Shown here: positions 17,842-26,400 of the stretch, in pieces | Numbering within the stretch: the first letter of the stretch is position 1 | Layout: every line of letters begins with the position of its first letter | Origin: Lysobacteraceae bacterium 2PB | GTDB taxonomy: Bacteria > Pseudomonadota > Gammaproteobacteria > Xanthomonadales > Xanthomonadaceae | DNA: 64,000 nt | Direction: 5' to 3' | NCBI GenBank assembly: GCA_005502915.1 | Contig: SCMT01000009.1 | Coordinates: 1 to 64,000 of the forward strand | The notes under the pieces: generated by a model | Databases searched by the model: none | Seen by the model: the letters and a program-made list of their open reading frames with translations, nothing else | What the model was told of the DNA's origin: nothing | Program-made: the position numbers and the translations under genes

Positions 17842-17905
17842 AGAACGAGGCGTTGTTCGCCCGTCTTCGAAACCCCCTCGGTCCTGCCGCAGGGGGTTTT
17901 TCTTT
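17818..17905 (+). promoter_or_regulatory. Transcription attenuator (terminator with mutually exclusive pairings)
   Basis: Terminator: an 8-bp stem pairing 17871-17878 (AACCCCCT) with 17891-17898 (AGGGGGTT), 12-nt loop, then TTTCTTTTT. Competing helix 1: 17818-17827 (GCGGGACCGG) with 17878-17887, 10 bp including two G-U pairs. Competing helix 2: 17846-17850 (CGAGG) with 17876-17880 (CCTCG), 5 bp. A ribosome at the stop codon would cover helix 2 and allow termination. A ribosome stalled on leucine codons 11-15 would leave it free and favour read-through into the tRNAs. The pairings are seen in the sequence; the regulatory logic is inferred. Confidence 0.75.
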
Positions 17906-17911
17906 TTCCGC

Positions 17912-17988
17912 GCCCAGGTGACGCAACTGGAAGACGTGCCGGTCTCAGAAGCCGGTGGTTGTGGGTTCGAGTCCCACCCTGGGCACCA
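17912..17988 (+). tRNA. tRNA-Leu-like (CAG), short variable loop, copy 1
   Basis: 77 nt including encoded CCA. Acceptor arms GCCCAGG / CCTGGGC with A73; D-arm ACGC...ACGT around a GG-containing loop; anticodon stem CCGGT / GCCGG with loop CTCAGAA (anticodon CAG at 17946-17948); variable loop of 5 nt (TGGTT); T-arm GTGGG-TTCGAGT-CCCAC. The acceptor end, A73 and D-loop resemble bacterial tRNA-Leu, but the long class II variable arm is missing. Confidence 0.85.
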
Positions 17989-18045
17989 ATGTTGTCGACG
18001 TCGCACACGCGAAGGGTTGTGCGTGCGCGTGCGTCGAAGTTTCAT

Positions 18046-18122
18046 GCCCAGGTGACGCAACTGGAAGACGTGCCGGTCTCAGAAGCCGGTGGTTGTGGGT
18101 TCGAATCCCACCCTGGGCACCA
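18046..18122 (+). tRNA. tRNA-Leu-like (CAG), short variable loop, copy 2
   Basis: 77 nt with encoded CCA. Identical to copy 1 except for one T-loop base (TTCGAAT instead of TTCGAGT). Anticodon CAG at 18080-18082, 5-nt variable loop. It is a recent tandem duplicate of copy 1. Confidence 0.85.
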
Positions 18123-18177
18123 GTGTTGTCGACGTCGTACTCGCGAAGCGTTGTCCGTGTGTGCGTGTCGAGAAAAA

Positions 18178-18254
18178 GCCCGGATGGCGCAATTGGCAGA
18201 CGCGCCGGATCGAGATTCCGGTGGTTGCGGGTTCGAGTCCCGCTCCGGGCACCA
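18178..18254 (+). tRNA. tRNA-Leu-like (GAG), short variable loop
   Basis: 77 nt with encoded CCA. Acceptor arms GCCCGGA / TCCGGGC with A73; anticodon stem CCGGA / TCCGG with loop TCGAGAT (anticodon GAG at 18212-18214); 5-nt variable loop TGGTT; T-arm GCGGG / CCCGC. Position 33, nearly always U in tRNAs, is C here. Confidence 0.8.
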
Positions 18255-18312
18255 GTCAGGTCGCAACCGCATGCTTCGCTTCACGCGCATGCGAACGCGA
18301 CAGCCATCATTC

Positions 18313-18389
18313 GCCCGGGTGACGCAATCGGTAGACGTGCCGGTCTCAAACATCGGAGGGTGTGGGTTCGACTCCCACCCCGGGCACCA
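18313..18389 (+). tRNA. tRNA-Leu-like (CAA), short variable loop
   Basis: 77 nt with encoded CCA. Acceptor arms GCCCGGG / CCCGGGC with A73; anticodon stem CCGGT / ATCGG (one G-U pair) with loop CTCAAAC (anticodon CAA at 18347-18349); 5-nt variable loop AGGGT; T-arm GTGGG-TTCGACT-CCCAC. The PTH2-like start codon lies 21 nt after its CCA. Confidence 0.83.
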
Positions 18390-18410
18390 GCAACGAGAGG
18401 AGAACGTGCG

Positions 18411-18758
18411 GTGAAGATGTACATCCTGATCCGCGACGATGTGCCGCTGGGCCATGCCATGGTCGCGGCTGCGCATGCGTCGCTCGCCGGTTACCTGAAG
18501 TTCCGCGAGACGCCGGAAGTCGCCGCCTGGCTGGATGGACCTTTCCGCAACGCCGTATGCAAGGTCGATGCGAGGGAATTCGAGCAGGCGCGGCAGGTCG
18601 AGGATCATCTGGTGCTGACCGAGTCCGCGCTGGATGGGCGCGAGGTGGCGCTGGTGTTCAAGCCGCGCGAGGCGTGGCCGAAGATGTTCAGGTTCCTGCG
18701 CTTGTATCGCGAAGCGTCGGTGCCGCATGCTCAGCGCGACGAACCCACGACGAGCTGA
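18411..18758 (+). CDS. PTH2-like peptidyl-tRNA hydrolase
   Basis: 115 residues from a GTG start with AGGAG 8 nt upstream. The start MYILIRDDVPLGHAMVAAAH aligns in pattern with the first strand and helix of PTH2 enzymes ([22 protein letters not shown] type). A NAVCKVDAREFEQAR strand-helix and the LTESALDGREVALVF strand pair follow in the right order. PTH2 enzymes cleave peptidyl-tRNA, chiefly in archaea and eukaryotes; bacterial homologues are sporadic. It begins 21 nt after the last tRNA-Leu-like gene and must share its transcript, so a role in processing or recycling these tRNAs is the natural inference. Similarity is by pattern only; a hypothetical protein of the same fold remains possible. 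Confidence 0.7.
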   Translation: MKMYILIRDDVPLGHAMVAAAHASLAGYLKFRETPEVAAWLDGPFRNAVCKVDAREFEQARQVEDHLVLTESALDGREVALVFKPREAWPKMFRFLRLYREASVPHAQRDEPTTS

Positions 18759-18762
18759 CGAC

Positions 18763-18954
18763 ATGCCCCACACCGACACCGCCTTCGTGCAATGCCCGTA
18801 CTGCGGGGAGGAGATCGAGGTCGTCGTCGACGGTTCGGTCGAGCACCAGCAATACGTCGAGGACTGCAGCGTGTGCTGCCGGCCGATCGTGCTGACGGTG
18901 ACCGCCGAGGACGGCGAGGTGACGGGCGTGGATGCGCGCGGCGAGAACGACTGA
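18763..18954 (+). CDS. CPXCG-type small cysteine-rich protein
   Basis: 63 residues. QCPYCGEEIEVVVD followed by EDCSVCCRPIVL gives two CXXC knuckles for one zinc, matching the CPXCG motif-containing cysteine-rich family, whose function is unknown. It starts 4 bp after the PTH2-like gene and is therefore part of the same operon. It ends 3 bp before the convergent response-regulator gene; no terminator is visible between them. Confidence 0.88.
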   Translation: MPHTDTAFVQCPYCGEEIEVVVDGSVEHQQYVEDCSVCCRPIVLTVTAEDGEVTGVDARGEND

Positions 18955-18957
18955 GGT

Positions 18958-19623
18958 TCAGTCGTCTTCCGGCGGCGGCATCACCGCTTCGGGATCGATC
19001 GCCAGCTTGCCGGCGATGAGCACGGCCTGGGTGCGGTTGCTGGCGCCGAGCTTGCGCAGGATCGCGGTCATGTGCGCCTTGATCGTGGCTTCGGACACGC
19101 CCAGTTCGTAGGCGATCTGCTTGTTGAGCAGGCCGTCGCCGAGCATCTGCAGCACGCGGAACTGCTGTGGGGTCAGCTCGCGCACGCGCTGCGCGGCGTC
19201 GTGTTCGTCGGCCGCGGCGGCCGGCGCCTTGAGCGCGGCTGCGGGTGCCCAGCGGTCGCCGGCGAGCACCGCATCGATGGCTTCGCCCAGCGTGCCGGCA
19301 TCCGCCGACTTGGGCAGGAAGCCGACCGCGCCGTGGTCCAGCGCGCGACGCATCACCGCAGGTTCCTCGCGCGCGGACACCACCATCACCGGCAGCTGCG
19401 GATGGTGCGCGCGCAAATGCACCAGCGCGCTGAAACCGTGCGCGCCGGGCATGTTCAGGTCGAGCAGCAGCAGGTCCGCCTGCGACTCGCGTTCGACCAG
19501 CGCATACAGCGCATCCACCCCATCGGCCTCGCGCAGCGTCGCCCCCGGCACCGCCCGCATCACCGCGCTGCGCAGGGCCTCGCGGAACAGGGGATGGTCA
19601 TCGGCGACGAGGATCGTGGGCAT
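18958..19623 (-). CDS. LuxR/NarL-type response regulator (CrbR/ErdR-like)
   Basis: 221 residues. The receiver domain starts MPTILVADDHPLFREAL, with the phospho-acceptor Asp in LLLLDLNMPG and the conserved Lys in FLPKS. The C-terminal LuxR helix-turn-helix is LTPQQFRVLQMLGDGLLNKQIAYELGVSEATIKAHMTAILRKL. It starts 13 bp downstream of acs on the same strand. In Vibrio (CrbR) and Pseudomonas (ErdR) such a regulator activates acs under a transporter-fused kinase like the one at 13646-17161, so the three genes probably form one regulatory unit. Confidence 0.93.
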   Translation of the reverse strand: MPTILVADDHPLFREALRSAVMRAVPGATLREADGVDALYALVERESQADLLLLDLNMPGAHGFSALVHLRAHHPQLPVMVVSAREEPAVMRRALDHGAVGFLPKSADAGTLGEAIDAVLAGDRWAPAAALKAPAAAADEHDAAQRVRELTPQQFRVLQMLGDGLLNKQIAYELGVSEATIKAHMTAILRKLGASNRTQAVLIAGKLAIDPEAVMPPPEDD

Positions 19624-19636
19624 GTGACTGATCGTC

Positions 19637-21601
<1,965 letters not shown>

Positions 21602-21683
21602 GGCGGGCTCCGCGACGAAGGCGAACAGGATGGCCACAGTGTGCCGCAATGCAGCACATCCTGCGCGACCCCGTGCTTAGACC

Positions 21684-21724
21684 ATGGTCGAATCGGCGCC
21701 GCTGGTGGCCCCGGATTCGACCAT
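21684..21724. promoter_or_regulatory. 11-bp perfect inverted repeat between acs and porin gene
   Basis: ATGGTCGAATC and GATTCGACCAT are perfect reverse complements separated by 19 bp (half-site centres 30 bp apart, about three helical turns). The left half also lies in the palindrome GACCATGGTC. The position in the 200-bp divergent gap suggests an operator shared by acs-regulator and porin-permease transcription. No binding protein is proven. Confidence 0.55.
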
Positions 21725-21801
21725 CGGCGAATGGCCGCCGGGCGAAGGCGCGCGCAGGCTGCAGGCACGGTGCATCCGCACGTGCCCTCGGGAGGGGCCC
21801 C

Positions 21802-23196
21802 ATGAACCACAGCACGCAACCGCGACGACTGCTGGCCCTGTCGCTGGCGCTGGCGGTGCTCGCGCCCGGCGCGGCGCTGGCGCAGTCCGCGACGGAGAAG
21901 GAGGCGCAGCTCGAAGCCCGCGTCGCCGAACTCGAAAGGATGGTGCAGCAGCTCGTCGCGCAACAGCAGCAGACCCAGCAGACGGTCGCGCAGGTGCAGA
22001 ACGTACAGATGCAGAGCGTGCAGGCCTCGCCTGCACCCACTGCCGGCAAGCCGACCATCCAGTCGACGCCCATCCTGCCCGGCGCCAATCCGGGCACGCG
22101 CTTCAGCTACGGCGGCTTCGTCAAGCTCGATGCGATGGTCACCGACACCACCGACGGCGAGATTCCCGACGGCAGCGTCGGCCGCATGTTCTACGTGCCC
22201 TCGGCCATCCCGGTCGGCGGGGCGAACGAAGGCCAGGACACCGACATGGGCGCGCAGTTCTCGCGCTTCTGGTTCGGCGCCGACAGCGACCTGGAGAGTG
22301 GCGCGAAGCTCAAGGCCTACCTCGAATTCGACCTGTTCGGTGGCGGCAGCATCACCGGCAACGAAGTCTCCACGAATACGTACGGCGTGACCGTGCGCCA
22401 TGCCTACGTCAGCTGGACCCAACCGAGCGGCGCGCAGTGGCTGGCCGGCGAAACCTGGTCGAACTTCCAGGATGTCGCGTCGCTGCCCGATTCGGTCGAC
22501 TTCATCGGCCCGACCGAAGGCTCGATCTTCGTGCGCCAGGCGCAGCTGCGTTACAGCAAGGGACCCTGGTCGTTCTCGGTCGAGAATCCCGAAACCACGG
22601 TCACGCCCTATCGCGGCACCGCCGCGCGCATCAGCAGCGACGACAACCTGATGCCCGACATCACTGCGCGCTGGCAGAAGAAGGGTGACTGGGGCCACGT
22701 CTCGGTCGCGGGCATGGTCCGCCAGTTCAGCTACGAGAATCCGGCCTCCGGCATCGACGACAACCGCATCGGCGGTGCGCTCAGCGTGTCCGGCAAGTTC
22801 AACCTCGGCACGCAGGACGATATCCGCTACATGGCCAGCTACGGTCGCGGCATCGGTCGCTACCTCGGCCTGGGTGTCGCCAGCGACACGGTGCTCGATG
22901 CGCGCGGGGAGCTCGAACCGATCGACGGCTACGGCGCCTTCGCTGCCTGGCGCCATGCGTTCTCGCCGAAGCTGCGCACGAACCTGTTCTACTCGATGGC
23001 GCACTACGACAACGACCCGGCGCTGACCGGCTGGACAGCGACAGAACGCGTGCAGTCCTTCCACGCCAACATGATCTATTCGCCGCTGCCCAAGCTCGAC
23101 ATCGGCGCCGAACTGATCTGGGGCCGGCGCTCGCTCGAAAACGACGCGGAAGGCGACCTGCGCCGCCTGCACACGCACGTCAAATACAGTTTCTGA
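21802..23196 (+). CDS. DcaP-family trimeric outer-membrane porin
   Basis: 464 residues from the ATG at 21802 (GGGAGGGG upstream). A signal peptide ends ALAQS. Residues about 31-65 form a coiled coil with Gln-rich heptads (LEARVAELERMVQQLVAQ), typical of the periplasmic N-terminus of DcaP. The remainder is a beta-barrel with FSYGGFVKLDAMVTDT at its start and a terminal aromatic Phe. DcaP channels admit small carboxylates. It lies 17 bp upstream of a carboxylate-type permease and is divergent from acs, consistent with uptake of acetate or related acids. Confidence 0.87.
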   Translation: MNHSTQPRRLLALSLALAVLAPGAALAQSATEKEAQLEARVAELERMVQQLVAQQQQTQQTVAQVQNVQMQSVQASPAPTAGKPTIQSTPILPGANPGTRFSYGGFVKLDAMVTDTTDGEIPDGSVGRMFYVPSAIPVGGANEGQDTDMGAQFSRFWFGADSDLESGAKLKAYLEFDLFGGGSITGNEVSTNTYGVTVRHAYVSWTQPSGAQWLAGETWSNFQDVASLPDSVDFIGPTEGSIFVRQAQLRYSKGPWSFSVENPETTVTPYRGTAARISSDDNLMPDITARWQKKGDWGHVSVAGMVRQFSYENPASGIDDNRIGGALSVSGKFNLGTQDDIRYMASYGRGIGRYLGLGVASDTVLDARGELEPIDGYGAFAAWRHAFSPKLRTNLFYSMAHYDNDPALTGWTATERVQSFHANMIYSPLPKLDIGAELIWGRRSLENDAEGDLRRLHTHVKYSF

Positions 23197-23213
23197 CCCG
23201 GAGGGAACGGACC

Positions 23214-24881
23214 ATGTCCAGTGTCACCGCATCACCCGCCGCTCCCGCCCAGGGCGCGCTCACCAAGGGCCACAAGAAGGTCATCTTCGCGTCGAGCCTC
23301 GGCACGGTCTTCGAGTGGTACGACTTCTATCTGTACGGCTCGCTCGCCGCGCTGATCGGCAAGCACTTCTTCAGCGGCCTCAACGAGACCAGCCAGTTCA
23401 TCTTCGCCCTGCTCGCCTTCGCCGCCGGCTTCGCCGTGCGTCCGTTCGGCGCGCTGGTGTTCGGCCGTCTCGGCGACATGGTCGGACGCAAGTACACCTT
23501 CCTCGTCACCATCGTGCTGATGGGTTTCTCGACGTTCCTCGTCGGCGTGCTGCCGGGGTACGAGACCATCGGCATCGCGGCACCGATCATCCTCATCACG
23601 TTGCGCCTCGCCCAGGGTCTCGCGCTCGGCGGCGAGTACGGCGGTGCGGCGACCTACGTCGCCGAGCATGCGCCCAACGGCAAGCGCGGCCTCTACACCA
23701 GCTTCATCCAGACCACCGCGACGCTGGGCCTGTTCCTGTCGCTGCTGGTGATCTGGGCCTGCCGCAACTACCTGGGCAAGGAAGCGTTCGAGGAGTGGGG
23801 CTGGCGCATTCCCTTCATCGTCTCGGTGCTGCTGCTCGGCGTGTCGGTGTGGATCCGCATGCAGCTGCACGAGTCGCCGTTGTTCAAGCAGATGAAGGAA
23901 GAGGGCAAGCAGTCGAAGGCGCCCATCACCGAGAGCTTCTTCAGCAAGAACGGCAAGATCGTGCTGCTCGCGCTGCTCGGCGCGACCGCCGGCCAGGCCG
24001 TGGTCTGGTACACCGGCCAGTTCTACGCGCTGTTCTTCCTGACCAAGACATTGTCGGTCGACCCCAACACCGCCGACCTGATGATCGCGATCGCGCTGGC
24101 CATCGCCACCATCGGCTTCGTGGTGTTCGGCTGGCTGTCCGACAAGATCGGCCGCAAGAAGATCATCATGGTCGGCTGCCTGCTCGCCGCGCTGACCTAC
24201 TTCCCCGTGTTCAAGGCGCTCACGCACTACGCCAACCCCGCCCTTGAGGACGCGGTGAAGACGGCCCCGGCCGTGGTCCACGCCGACCGTTCGCGCTGCG
24301 CGCTGCAGTTCGACCCGGTGGGCAAGAAGACCTTCAAGCAGTCGTGCGACATCATCACTTCGGCGCTGGCGAAGAAGGGCATCCCGTACACCATCCAGGA
24401 CGCGCCCGCCGGTTCGCTCGCGCGCCTCAGCCTCGGCGGCGCATCGCTGGAGAGCTTCGAGGGCGAAGCGCTCGACAAGGATGCGTTCAAGGCGAAGCAG
24501 GAGGCCTTCGGCAAGGCGCTCGGCGAGGCGCTCACCGCCGCCGGCTACCCGGCGAAGGCCGACGACGCGCGCATGAACAAGCCGATGGTGATCCTGCTGC
24601 TCACCTATCTGGTCACGCTGGTGGCGATGGTCTACGGCCCGATCGCGGCGTGGCTGGTGGAACTGTTCCCCACCCGCATCCGCTACACCTCGATGTCGCT
24701 GCCCTACCACATCGGCAACGGCTGGTTCGGCGGCTTCCTGCCTTTCATCGCCTTCACGATCGTCGCAGCCACCGGCAACATCTACAGCGGCCTGTGGTAC
24801 CCGATCATCGTCGCGGTGCTCACGGCCATCATCGGCTCGCTGTTCCTGCGCGAGACGAAGGACGTCGACATCACGCAGTAG
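23214..24881 (+). CDS. MFS permease, metabolite:H+ symporter type
   Basis: 555 residues, 12 membrane segments. The start SSLGTVFEWYDFYLYGSLAALIG, RPFGALVFGRLGDMVGRKYTF and LRLAQGLALGGEYGGAATYVAE are signatures of the MHS subfamily (proline, ketoglutarate, shikimate and short-chain acid symporters). A hydrophilic stretch of about 120 residues (roughly 335-455, with two cysteines) lies between predicted membrane segments in the C-terminal half, making it longer than typical members. It follows the porin by 17 bp and is divergent from acs; acetate or a related carboxylate is the likely substrate, by inference. Confidence 0.88.
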   Translation: MSSVTASPAAPAQGALTKGHKKVIFASSLGTVFEWYDFYLYGSLAALIGKHFFSGLNETSQFIFALLAFAAGFAVRPFGALVFGRLGDMVGRKYTFLVTIVLMGFSTFLVGVLPGYETIGIAAPIILITLRLAQGLALGGEYGGAATYVAEHAPNGKRGLYTSFIQTTATLGLFLSLLVIWACRNYLGKEAFEEWGWRIPFIVSVLLLGVSVWIRMQLHESPLFKQMKEEGKQSKAPITESFFSKNGKIVLLALLGATAGQAVVWYTGQFYALFFLTKTLSVDPNTADLMIAIALAIATIGFVVFGWLSDKIGRKKIIMVGCLLAALTYFPVFKALTHYANPALEDAVKTAPAVVHADRSRCALQFDPVGKKTFKQSCDIITSALAKKGIPYTIQDAPAGSLARLSLGGASLESFEGEALDKDAFKAKQEAFGKALGEALTAAGYPAKADDARMNKPMVILLLTYLVTLVAMVYGPIAAWLVELFPTRIRYTSMSLPYHIGNGWFGGFLPFIAFTIVAATGNIYSGLWYPIIVAVLTAIIGSLFLRETKDVDITQ

Positions 24882-24911
24882 CCGAGACCCCGCGTCACCC
24901 GTGCAACGACG

Positions 24912-24935
24912 ACGCCGGCGCAAGCCGGCGTTTTC
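24912..24935 (+). terminator. Intrinsic terminator after the MFS gene
   Basis: A perfect 8-bp stem (ACGCCGGC / GCCGGCGT) with a GCAA loop, then TTTCG. Confidence 0.85.
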
Positions 24936-24956
24936 GTGTGCGTTCTTGAGAGGAGG

Positions 24957-25012
24957 GCAAATCCCCCCGCCATCGCTGCGCGATGTCGCCCCCCTTTTTC
25001 AAAGGGGGCAAG
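24957..25012. repeat. REP-like element, orientation 1
   Basis: About 56 bp of the form AAATCCCCCC ... CTGCGCG ... GCCCCCC TTTTTC AAAGGGGGC, with internal palindromes. It is the inverted counterpart of the element at 25136-25194 and similar to those near 42.9-43.0 kb. It occupies part of the 327-bp gap between the MFS gene and tatC. Confidence 0.75.
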
Positions 25013-25023
25013 CACGATGTGCT

Positions 25024-25071
25024 GTCTGCACGTCTGCACGTCTGCACGTCTGCACGTCTGCACGTCTGCAC
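25024..25071. repeat. Six tandem copies of an 8-bp unit
   Basis: GTCTGCAC is repeated six times without interruption. It lies between two inverted REP-like elements, in no gene. Copy number probably varies by slippage. Confidence 0.95.
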
Positions 25072-25135
25072 GTGCTGTATCCAGGTTCGTGCAGGACAGG
25101 GTGGACGATCACCGCCCATCATGCCGGCATCTCCG

Positions 25136-25194
25136 CAAGCCCCCTTTGCAAAAAGGGGGCGGCGAGCCGCGAAGCGGTTCGCGGGGGATTTGCT
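25136..25194. repeat. REP-like element, orientation 2
   Basis: About 59 bp: GCAAGCCCCCTTTGC, AAAAAGGGGGC, a palindromic core around GCCGCGAAGCGGTTCGC, then GGGGGATTTGC. It is the inverted copy of the element at 24957-25012. Confidence 0.75.
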
Positions 25195-25208
25195 TTTTGT
25201 GCGCCGGG

Positions 25209-25952
25209 TTACTCTTCCGCCGGCGTCCGCCCGACCAGCTTCGCCGCGATGATCCCGACCTCGTAGAGCAGGCACATCGGGATCGCGAGCATCAGCTGCG
25301 AGATCACATCGGGCGGGGTGACGATCGCGGCGATCACGAAGATGCCGACGATGGCGTAGCCGCGCCATTCGGCCAGCTGTTTCGGCGACACCCAGCCCAG
25401 CAGCACCAGGATCACCAGCGCCACCGGCAGCTCGAAGCTCAGGCCAAAGGCGAGGAACAGCACCACCACGAAGTCGAGGTAGCTCGCCGGGTCCGGCGCC
25501 AGCTTCACCACGTCCGGCGCGAAATGCACCAGGAAGCCGAACACGCCCTTGAGCACGAGGAAATACGCGAAGGCGCAGCCGCCGTAGAACAGCAGCAGCG
25601 CGGAGACCAGGATCGGCAGGGCGAGGCGCTTCTCGCGCCGGTAGAGGCCCGGCGCGACGAAGGCCCAGGCCTGGTAGAGCAGCCACGGCATCGAGGCGAA
25701 CAGCGCCACGAAGAACGCCAGCTTCACCGGCGCCATGAAGCCGGACATCACGTCGCGCGCGATCAGTTCGCTGCCCTTGGGCAGCACCGCCAGCAGCGGC
25801 GCGACCAGCCAGGTGAACAGCGTGTCGGAGAAGGGAATGAGCGCGAGGAACATCACGATCAGCACCGCGACGCCACGGATGAGGCGGGCGCGCAGTTCGA
25901 TCAGGTGGCTCATGAGGCTGCTGCCGTCGCCGTCCAGGTCAGCCTCGGCCAT
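25209..25952 (-). CDS. tatC: Sec-independent translocase TatC
   Basis: 247 residues from the ATG at 25952 (AGGGAGA upstream). Six membrane segments; MSHLIELRARLIRGVAV near the N-terminus, FPARRD-like cytoplasmic loops replaced by YRREKRLALPILVSALLLFYGG, and the conserved GLSFELPV segment identify TatC, the twin-arginine signal receptor in the inner membrane. It overlaps tatB by 14 bp. At least one probable Tat substrate is encoded 7 kb away (32594-33775). Confidence 0.97.
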   Translation of the reverse strand: MAEADLDGDGSSLMSHLIELRARLIRGVAVLIVMFLALIPFSDTLFTWLVAPLLAVLPKGSELIARDVMSGFMAPVKLAFFVALFASMPWLLYQAWAFVAPGLYRREKRLALPILVSALLLFYGGCAFAYFLVLKGVFGFLVHFAPDVVKLAPDPASYLDFVVVLFLAFGLSFELPVALVILVLLGWVSPKQLAEWRGYAIVGIFVIAAIVTPPDVISQLMLAIPMCLLYEVGIIAAKLVGRTPAEE

Positions 25953-26361
25953 CGCGGTCTCCCTGCGGGGTGTGCTCGTCGGTCGTTTCGGCAGCCGGTC
26001 CGGGCAGACCTGCGCGCGCGCCCGCGTCGGTGTCGGCATTGGCGACATCCGCTGCGATGTCCGGATCGTGCCCGGCCATCTGCGCCTGCATGCGCTCGAA
26101 TTCGCGGCGCGCTAGGGCTTCGGTGTCGCGGACCTGGCTTTCGATGTCCTTCGCCGCCTCGCGGGTCTCGCGCAGGCTGCGCTGCAGCTCCTCGGCGGCC
26201 AGTTCGCGCTCCAGCTCGCCCTTCACCGAATACCACTGCGCGCGCGCGCGGCGTACCCACAGCCCGGCGAAGCGCGCGGCCTTGGGCAGGCGCTCGGGGC
26301 CGAGCACGATCAGGGCGACGAGCCCGATCAGCAACAGTTCGGAGATTCCGACGTCGAACAT
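25939..26361 (-). CDS. tatB: Sec-independent translocase TatB
   Basis: 140 residues. N-terminal MFDVGISELLLIGLVALIVLGPERLP (a membrane helix with the Glu and GPERLP hinge), an amphipathic helix, then a charged coiled-coil region and acidic tail. TatB cooperates with TatC in binding signal peptides. It lies between tatA and tatC in the usual order. Confidence 0.96.
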   Translation of the reverse strand: MFDVGISELLLIGLVALIVLGPERLPKAARFAGLWVRRARAQWYSVKGELERELAAEELQRSLRETREAAKDIESQVRDTEALARREFERMQAQMAGHDPDIAADVANADTDAGARAGLPGPAAETTDEHTPQGDRDGRG

Positions 26362-26400
26362 GCGTGCTGGCCGGGCTTGCGTCCGGCCGGAGCGGTCGGA

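Noticed and set aside
17871-17905. Terminator of the upstream phosphatase-like gene
   Set aside because: A strong promoter and a leader ORF lie between that gene (ending 17671) and the hairpin, so the hairpin belongs to the downstream transcript.
17770-17905. T-box riboswitch
   Set aside because: No T-box consensus (TGGNACCGCG-type) or specifier loop was found; instead a translated leucine-rich ORF precedes the terminator.
13526-17926. Very long open frame on the minus strand opposite the kinase
   Set aside because: It is a high-GC antisense frame. Its composition (His/Gln/Arg-rich) matches no family, while the plus strand encodes a complete multidomain kinase.
17912-18389. Ordinary tRNA-Leu cluster
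   Set aside because: Canonical bacterial tRNA-Leu is about 85-90 nt with a long variable arm. All four genes are 77 nt with a 5-nt variable loop and complete stems, so the difference is structural, not an annotation slip.
25024-25071. CRISPR array
   Set aside because: Units are 8 bp and directly adjacent, with no spacers and no cas genes nearby.
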